From assembly GCA_031268065.1 (NCBI GenBank), contig JAIRXX010000295.1, positions 1 to 13,627 of the forward strand: a stretch of 13,627 nt of DNA, written 5' to 3'. Shown here one piece after another: positions 13,446 through 13,627 of the stretch. Numbering within the stretch: the first letter of the stretch is position 1; each line of letters starts with the position of its first letter. This DNA is from Propionibacteriaceae bacterium (GTDB taxonomy: Bacteria; Actinomycetota; Actinomycetes; Propionibacteriales; Propionibacteriaceae). Position numbers and translations under genes: made by a program. A model generated the notes under the pieces. It saw only the letters and a program-made list of their open reading frames with translations, did not search any database and was not told the origin of the DNA.

Positions 13446-13627
13446 ATGGCGGTGCGATCAAGCAAAATTTACCACGCATCGGATGGACTTGAGCGAGCAG
13501 TGATCGATCTTGTGAGAGTCGGGGCCAGAGGACATGGCGCAGGTGTGCGGCAACTCGCCTCCCGCCTGATGCGTTCCGTGCCCGCAGGGGTGCAGGATGC
13601 CGAGTCTTTCCGCGACGCGGTGCATGA
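13446..13627 (+). CDS. N-terminal fragment of an unidentified protein
   Basis: An open frame from ATG 13446 (MAVRSSKIYH...) runs through the right edge, giving 60 codons and no stop. The peptide is predicted helical, with repeated V-R-x-G-A-R-G-H-G-A-G-V-R-Q-L-A-S-R-L-type amphipathic segments. No signal peptide is evident, so it is probably cytoplasmic. The style resembles the helical N-terminal part of some actinobacterial AAA-type ATPases, but this is only an impression and no function is assigned. Third positions are GC-rich, as in the neighbouring genes. It is probably a separate transcription unit from the pilus operon. Confidence 0.6.
   Translation, partial: MAVRSSKIYHASDGLERAVIDLVRVGARGHGAGVRQLASRLMRSVPAGVQDAESFRDAVH

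Noticed and set aside
1..13627. CRISPR arrays, tRNA or rRNA genes, transposases, att sites
   Set aside because: No short regularly spaced repeats, cloverleaf-like segment, ribosomal RNA sequence, transposase-like protein or terminal inverted repeats were seen.

Overview
The window looks like chromosomal DNA of a Gram-positive actinobacterium of moderate GC (roughly 55-60% by eye). The evidence is the Tad/Flp-type pilus gene order, a SAF/CpaB-like anchor protein with no outer-membrane secretin, frequent GTG starts and ATGA/GTGA overlaps, a LysM plus BTAD (SARP-type) regulator, and a wall-anchored-looking repeat protein. I cannot name the species. All convincing genes lie on the + strand.

Layout. 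(1) 1-1638 is the 3' part of a large surface protein. It has four visible copies of a ~128-residue two-cysteine domain, a degenerate sorting-like motif, a membrane segment and a basic tail. (2) 1639-1902 is a spacer with a perfect 12-bp palindrome and a doubtful small ORF. (3) 1903-3416 holds a lipoprotein and an exported PKD-like protein, which overlap by 4 bp. (4) 3443-9937 is a tightly packed pilus/secretion module: SAF-domain CpaB-like protein, TadZ/CpaE-like ATPase, CpaF/TadA motor ATPase, TadB-like and TadC-like membrane proteins, a small Flp-pilin-like peptide, and three TadE/TadG-like pseudopilins. Four junctions in it are ATGA or GTGA overlaps. (5) 9993-13094 is a 1033-residue protein with three N-terminal membrane segments, an outward-facing LysM domain, a fourth membrane segment and a cytoplasmic winged-helix/BTAD region. 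(6) 13095-13445 is intergenic, with hairpins and an exact 12-bp direct repeat. (7) 13446 to the right edge is the start of another gene, probably leaderless.

Working model. The motor ATPase on the inner membrane face, placed by the TadZ-like protein and coupled to TadB/TadC, would assemble or export the small pilin and the pseudopilins. The SAF protein, lipoprotein and PKD-like protein would act outside the membrane. The LysM/BTAD protein could report on the cell wall or the assembled pilus and adjust transcription. The upstream repeat adhesin may be a partner or only a neighbour. No prepilin peptidase (TadV/CpaA) is present, so it must be encoded elsewhere. The module type is known in actinobacteria. 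The less described parts are the membrane-bound wall-binding regulator, its possible direct-repeat operator, the non-canonical pilin, and the accessory secreted proteins.
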